13,235 nt of DNA. Source: DASSKF01 sp035690725 (GTDB taxonomy: Bacteria > Actinomycetota > Actinomycetes > Actinomycetales > Dermatophilaceae). Of this stretch, positions 12,321-13,235 are shown piece by piece. Numbering within the stretch: the first letter of the stretch is position 1; each line of letters opens with the position of its first letter. Made by a program: the position numbers and the translations under genes. The DNA lies in NCBI GenBank assembly GCA_035690725.1, contig DASSKF010000245.1:1-13235 (forward strand). The letters are read 5' to 3'. Under the pieces are notes generated by a model. The model saw nothing but the letters and a program-made list of their open reading frames with translations, did no database searches and was not told where the DNA came from.

Positions 12321-13235
12321 CCCTGCGACACCACGACGACGGACTTCATGCTCTGCGGGTCGGCGTCGCTGGTCAGCGCCGCCTCGACCTCCTCGAGCGG
12401 GTACTCCGCCGTGACCAGGTCGTCGAGGCCGACGTCGAACTGCCCGGCGGCGCCGATCGCCTTGGGCCAGGTGTCGACGTAGCGGAAGATCCCGGTGAGC
12501 GTGATCTCGCGGGTGGCGATGTGCTGGACGGGCAGGCTCATCTCCTCGTCGCCGAGGCCGACCATGACGGCGGTGCCGCCGCCACGGAGTGCCTCCAGCC
12601 CGCTGCGCATGGCCGGCGTGGCTCCGGAGCACTCGATGAAGGCGTCGGCCCCGAGCGAGGTGGGGTCGAAGGCCGGGTCCGCCGGGTCGACGGCAGCGCT
12701 GGCCCCGAAGTCGAGGATGCGCTTGCGCCGGGACTCGACCAGGTCGGTGACGACGACCTCGCTGGCGCCGTAGGAGCGTGCCGCCAGGCAGGCCAGGGCA
12801 CCGATCGGCCCGGCGCCGGTGACGAACACCCGCGAACCGGGCTCGATTCGCGCCTTGCGGCAGGCCCACAGCCCCACCGAGAACGGCTCGAGCAGCGCCG
12901 CCGCGTGGTCCGACAGCGTGTCGGGAACCGGGTGCGCCATGTCGGCCGGGGCGACCACGTAGTCGCAGAACGCGCCGTCGATCGGCGGGGTGGCGTAGAA
13001 CTCCATGTGCGGGCACAGGTTCAGCTCGCCGCGCTGGCAGTGCCGACAGCGGCGGCACGGTCGCTGCGGCTCGATCGCCACCCGCTGGCCGACCCGGCTC
13101 TCCTCCACGTCCTCACCGACGGCCGCGACCACGCCCGACACCTCGTGCCCGAGGACCAGCGGGGCGGTGACGACCATGTCGCCGATCCGGCCGTGCTCGT
13201 AGTAGTGCACGTCCGAGCCGCACACCCCCACGGAG
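12317..13235 (-). CDS. Zinc-dependent medium-chain dehydrogenase, sorbitol/xylitol type (N-terminus beyond window)
   Basis: About 305 residues are visible; roughly 35-40 N-terminal residues lie past the right edge. Counting the valine at 13231 as residue 1, the start of the fragment reads GVCGSDVHYYEHGRIGD, a hallmark of sorbitol and xylitol dehydrogenases, with catalytic zinc ligands C4, H29-E30 (GHE) and E114 (LLEPFS). Structural zinc is held by C59, C62, C65 and C73. The NAD site has GAGPIG (138-143) and D162 after the second strand, indicating NAD. These enzymes oxidise a secondary hydroxyl of a polyol to a ketose. Family members also include threonine and butanediol dehydrogenases, but the HYYEHGRIGD segment favours polyols. 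The SDR gene overlaps its 3' end. Confidence 0.9.
   Translation of the reverse strand, partial: SVGVCGSDVHYYEHGRIGDMVVTAPLVLGHEVSGVVAAVGEDVEESRVGQRVAIEPQRPCRRCRHCQRGELNLCPHMEFYATPPIDGAFCDYVVAPADMAHPVPDTLSDHAAALLEPFSVGLWACRKARIEPGSRVFVTGAGPIGALACLAARSYGASEVVVTDLVESRRKRILDFGASAAVDPADPAFDPTSLGADAFIECSGATPAMRSGLEALRGGGTAVMVGLGDEEMSLPVQHIATREITLTGIFRYVDTWPKAIGAAGQFDVGLDDLVTAEYPLEEVEAALTSDADPQSMKSVVVVSQG

Overview
The window is G+C-rich DNA (I estimate about 70% by eye) with G/C-ending codons, several GTG starts, many 4-base start/stop overlaps, a GAF-ANTAR protein and a PucR-type regulator. This points to an actinobacterium. A family-level guess (Intrasporangiaceae or a relative) is only an impression. 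No rRNA, tRNA, CRISPR array, transposase or phage gene was seen.

Region 1 (1-2.7 kb) holds small regulatory and stress genes. The 3' end of an arsenite methyltransferase gene enters from the left. Next, a rightward reading frame with a good start and ribosome site collides tail-to-tail with a leftward receiver-domain gene that lacks an output domain. Each frame turns into the antisense of the other at a near-perfect palindrome (438-461), which looks like a deletion junction. The receiver gene is translationally coupled to an upstream gene for a protein with a DUF2795-like C-terminus. Divergent from these is a GAF-ANTAR protein gene behind a stress-sigma-like promoter, followed by a convergent gene for a small secreted or membrane-anchored protein.

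Region 2 (2.7-7.7 kb) starts with a non-coding stretch carrying two 27-bp direct repeats. A complete five-gene branched-chain-amino-acid-type (HAAT) ABC importer follows: two ATPases, a lipoprotein binding protein and two permeases. Hairpins sit on both sides of the binding-protein gene, probably to set its expression level. The substrate cannot be read from the sequence.

Region 3 (7.8-8.6 kb) is a leftward MntA-HepT type toxin-antitoxin pair. Its antitoxin has an added helix-turn-helix, and its start lies beside the most A+T-rich patch seen, which contains three phased ATAG units.

Region 4 (8.6-11.3 kb) is a leftward pair: 3-hydroxybutyrate dehydrogenase, with all known substrate-binding residues at a constant offset from the Pseudomonas enzyme, and a GAF/PucR-type regulator directly downstream. 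The pair has an operator-like inverted repeat upstream, a possible leaderless start, and a perfect 18-bp inverted repeat at the very end of the regulator's coding sequence. Region 5 (11.3-13.2 kb) contains a perfect 22-bp inverted repeat, then two overlapping leftward polyol-type dehydrogenase genes (an SDR and a zinc MDR of the sorbitol/xylitol dehydrogenase type). The MDR gene runs off the right edge.

Together the genes suggest uptake and oxidation of small organic substrates (an unknown HAAT substrate, 3-hydroxybutyrate, a polyol). Across the window, the 9-mer CGGCATACC recurs on both strands in several reading frames, far more often than base composition predicts. No wholly new system is clearly visible. 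The best candidates for new observations are this 9-mer, the tail-to-tail gene junction and the long perfect palindromes.
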